From Sycobia sp. Sy_11 (lineage: Eukaryota; Arthropoda; Insecta; Hymenoptera; Epichrysomallidae), in assembly GCA_018907035.1 (NCBI GenBank), contig JACCIC010000003.1, forward strand, positions 8,150,001 to 8,214,000: a DNA stretch of 64,000 bases, written 5' to 3'. Numbering within the stretch: the first letter of the stretch is position 1; every line of letters begins with the position of its first letter. Below are positions 61,700 to 64,000 of the stretch, one piece after another. The notes beneath the pieces were generated by a model that worked only from the letters and a program-made list of their open reading frames with translations, was not told where the DNA came from and ran no database searches. A program made the position numbers and the translations under genes.

Positions 61700-64000
61700 C
61701 TACTTTATTTTGTCCCCTGAAACGACTTGAGCTGACTTACGAAGACGCCTTCTTTTATTTGATTTTTCTTGGTTTAGAAGGTGTGGAAAAGCTAGTACAA
61801 AAATACATTCTTACTCATCTTACTTATTGTATATATTTATATATTTATATTTTTCGCATCAAAATAGTATTGCTGGTATATCACACTAATTATTTAAAAT
61901 TAATAAAATATTTTACAACTGTATTTTTTCATATTATTAGTAAAAATTTCACGATGCTCTAAAAACACTTTTTACACATCAAACTTCGTTGTGTTATCGG
62001 GAAAACTAGGGGCGTAATAGAATGTAGTAGAATTGTCAAAGATTTAACGGCGAAAGATATTGAACGAATCGAATTTAATCAAGCCGTTGTTTTGTATTGC
62101 ATTAATAAGGAACGAATTAAACTGGCAGCGTAGCTCGTGACAAGAGCAGGTACAGAAAGTACGAGAATGCAACCGTTATGCTCAATACACGAGAGAGGTG
62201 AATAGTCTCTTTCACTGGAACTTCAAGACGAGATCTTTCAATCGATCTGAATATAATCTTCTCTTTTACGTGTAAATTCCGCGTGCGAGAGGGATCGACT
62301 GCCGGTCAGTGTGCGAGGCGAATATTCCTTTCTTATACACGAAAGGTCACGAGCAGAAATAAAACGCTATTCGATAGATTTTCTTTGTGCTGCGTAACTG
62401 AAGAATTTTCTTGTAGTTGCAGAACTCCATTCAAAAACGCAAAGCTGGAATCAAAGGCAAAATCGGTGTCAACAGTTCTGTCTTTTCGTCAAATTTAAAA
62501 TAAAATCCAAACGATTATATAAATGACATTTTTTTTAAAACATTACTTTTCTTGTTTACTTTTGTTTATGGTCATAAGAAATTATATTTTTAATTATACT
62601 TGAATGTGATCGTTAAATAAAAAAAATATTGTATAATTTAAGATATGAAGTATTTTCTTCTAAATGAGTTTTTTTAAACGATGATTGTAATATACAGATT
62701 TAAATTTTTCAATTGCTTAAATTAAGTGAATTTTATATACTATCTCAGACGAAGCAATATCTTTAAGTACATATAAAATTTTATCTAAAGGTCAGCTGCA
62801 CAATACATTTACAGATCTTTATAATACTTATTTTTATAAAATTTCATCAGCTTTTGATAAATTTATATGATAATTTACTGGAAATTCAAATTCGTCAAAA
62901 ATAAAGAACGTCGAATCTATTAAAAATAGATTGCTAAGTATACGAAAACTATTTGAAAATGTCTTTTGATCTCACCTTTGAAACATCATCAAGTTATATG
63001 GGATCCGTCAAAGAGTTTCCACGCTATTGGCATTACAGATAAGTTATTTCCTAAAGTAAATGGTTTTTAAACCGTTTGAAATAAATTGTTATTAGTAATA
63101 TAATTTATATTAACATTATTCTATTAATATAAAGCAATAATTTTATCGATAAAAATAATTCAAATGATCGTAGAAATTCCTAAATAAATTGTATTCAACG
63201 AGTCCAAAATATAATTTTCTATTCACTATCTCAGATTAATTGTATTTGATTATCTTTTGCTTGTTGTTTCTAAGCTATTGACTTAACGATTTCGGCTTTG
63301 CTTGATCTATACATTAATAATACTATATAAAAACATTGCTGGATTTTCTAGTTAATTTAACTAAAAGCTAATGTACAGACTTTAGTAACGAAAGTTTCTT
63401 CGAGTTTTGAAAGTTAAATTTATTTTAAAAAGTCTCCTAAATACGAAAGGATAAAACAAAAATAAAGTATAGATAATGGCTACCATTCTGAATTATTCGT
63501 ATTTTAAAGATATTTTAAAATTATCTATTATCACAATGTCAATGGCCAAAATTTAATTTTTAGTACATTGTATTAACCAAAGTACAATTAATCTTCCTCC
63601 TATTTTTATGTAAGAAAATATATCTCCAGCCAATAAAATTATTAATGTGAGCGAATAGAAATATTTTAATTATTGTGACTTCTAATTGAGTTAAAATAAA
63701 TATTAAATTAAGAATAACATATTAACAATTATTTAAAAGTTACTATTAATGGAATGGATGACCACAGCATGATATTACTACTTAATTCAGTACAGTATGA
63801 GGCTATCTTAAACTCAAATAAAAAAAAAAGGAATATTTGATATGCTTTAATTATAATTGATACTTAGTATGATCTAAATATAGTATTAAAGCTCCTTTAA
63901 TTATTATTATTAACTATTAGATCAATGAAAGTTACTATGAATTAATTAAAATATTTTCTACAACGAAAAATAAATAACAGTCTCAGATCTGAATACTAAC
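61700..64000. other. Non-coding DNA to the end of the window
   Basis: A moderate-GC patch at 62060-62300, otherwise AT-rich. The frame at 62283-62498 has several cysteines but no signal peptide, start context or homology I can name. Confidence 0.45.

Noticed and set aside
61319..61720. 133-codon frame on the plus strand
   Set aside because: Mostly YIYIYI and SLSLSL from (TA)n and (CT)n tracts.
1..64000. CRISPR arrays, prophage or bacterial operons
   Set aside because: No spaced direct repeats and no dense coding; simple repeats and introns show a eukaryotic nuclear genome.

Overview
The window is eukaryotic and very AT-rich. It is full of (TA)n, (GA/CT)n and (CA)n microsatellites, has spliced genes with GT..AG introns, a tRNA-derived SINE and MITE-like repeats, and shows no bacterial operon logic. 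The two genes I can build are a secreted serine-protease homolog and a small secreted cysteine-rich peptide with an SVWC-like C-terminus. Both suggest an arthropod, most likely an insect. A parasitoid-type hymenopteran would fit, but that is an inference and the sequence does not prove the order.

Layout: 1-21000 is non-coding apart from weak candidates. It contains GC-rich islands (about 1480-2150, 4900-5610, 10475-10816, 13050-13450, 16235-16680), many microsatellites, and a 424-bp element with long imperfect terminal inverted repeats at 4337-4760. At 21174-25014 (+) a four-exon gene encodes a 306-aa chymotrypsin-fold protein. The catalytic His is replaced by Gln and the catalytic Ser by Ala, so it is a pseudo-protease. 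From 25000 to 40000 no confident gene is visible: AT-rich DNA holds one MITE-like copy, a short 65-bp repeat family, possible orphan exons and a decayed coding fragment near 39.1 kb. At 40219-41403 (-) a three-exon gene encodes a 99-aa secreted peptide with eight mature cysteines ending in a YPECCGVCP tail.

Just upstream of that peptide gene, 41.7-44.55 kb is a nested mobile-element cluster. It contains two inverted MITE-like copies, a SINE with an 11-bp target-site duplication, and two copies in inverted orientation of a 40-42-bp module whose internal hairpin is preserved by a paired base change. From 44.6 to 64 kb no confident gene is visible. This part has further GC/CpG-rich, GA/CT-rich islands (51.2-52.3, 55.25-55.68, 57.1-57.9, 59.04-59.87, 61.1-61.7 kb) that may be promoters or 5' exons of genes extending outside the window.

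Both confident genes start with a 64-nt signal-peptide exon followed by a phase-1 intron of about 800 nt, and both products should be secreted. No functional link between them can be shown from sequence. All identifications come from reading the sequence; no database search was run.
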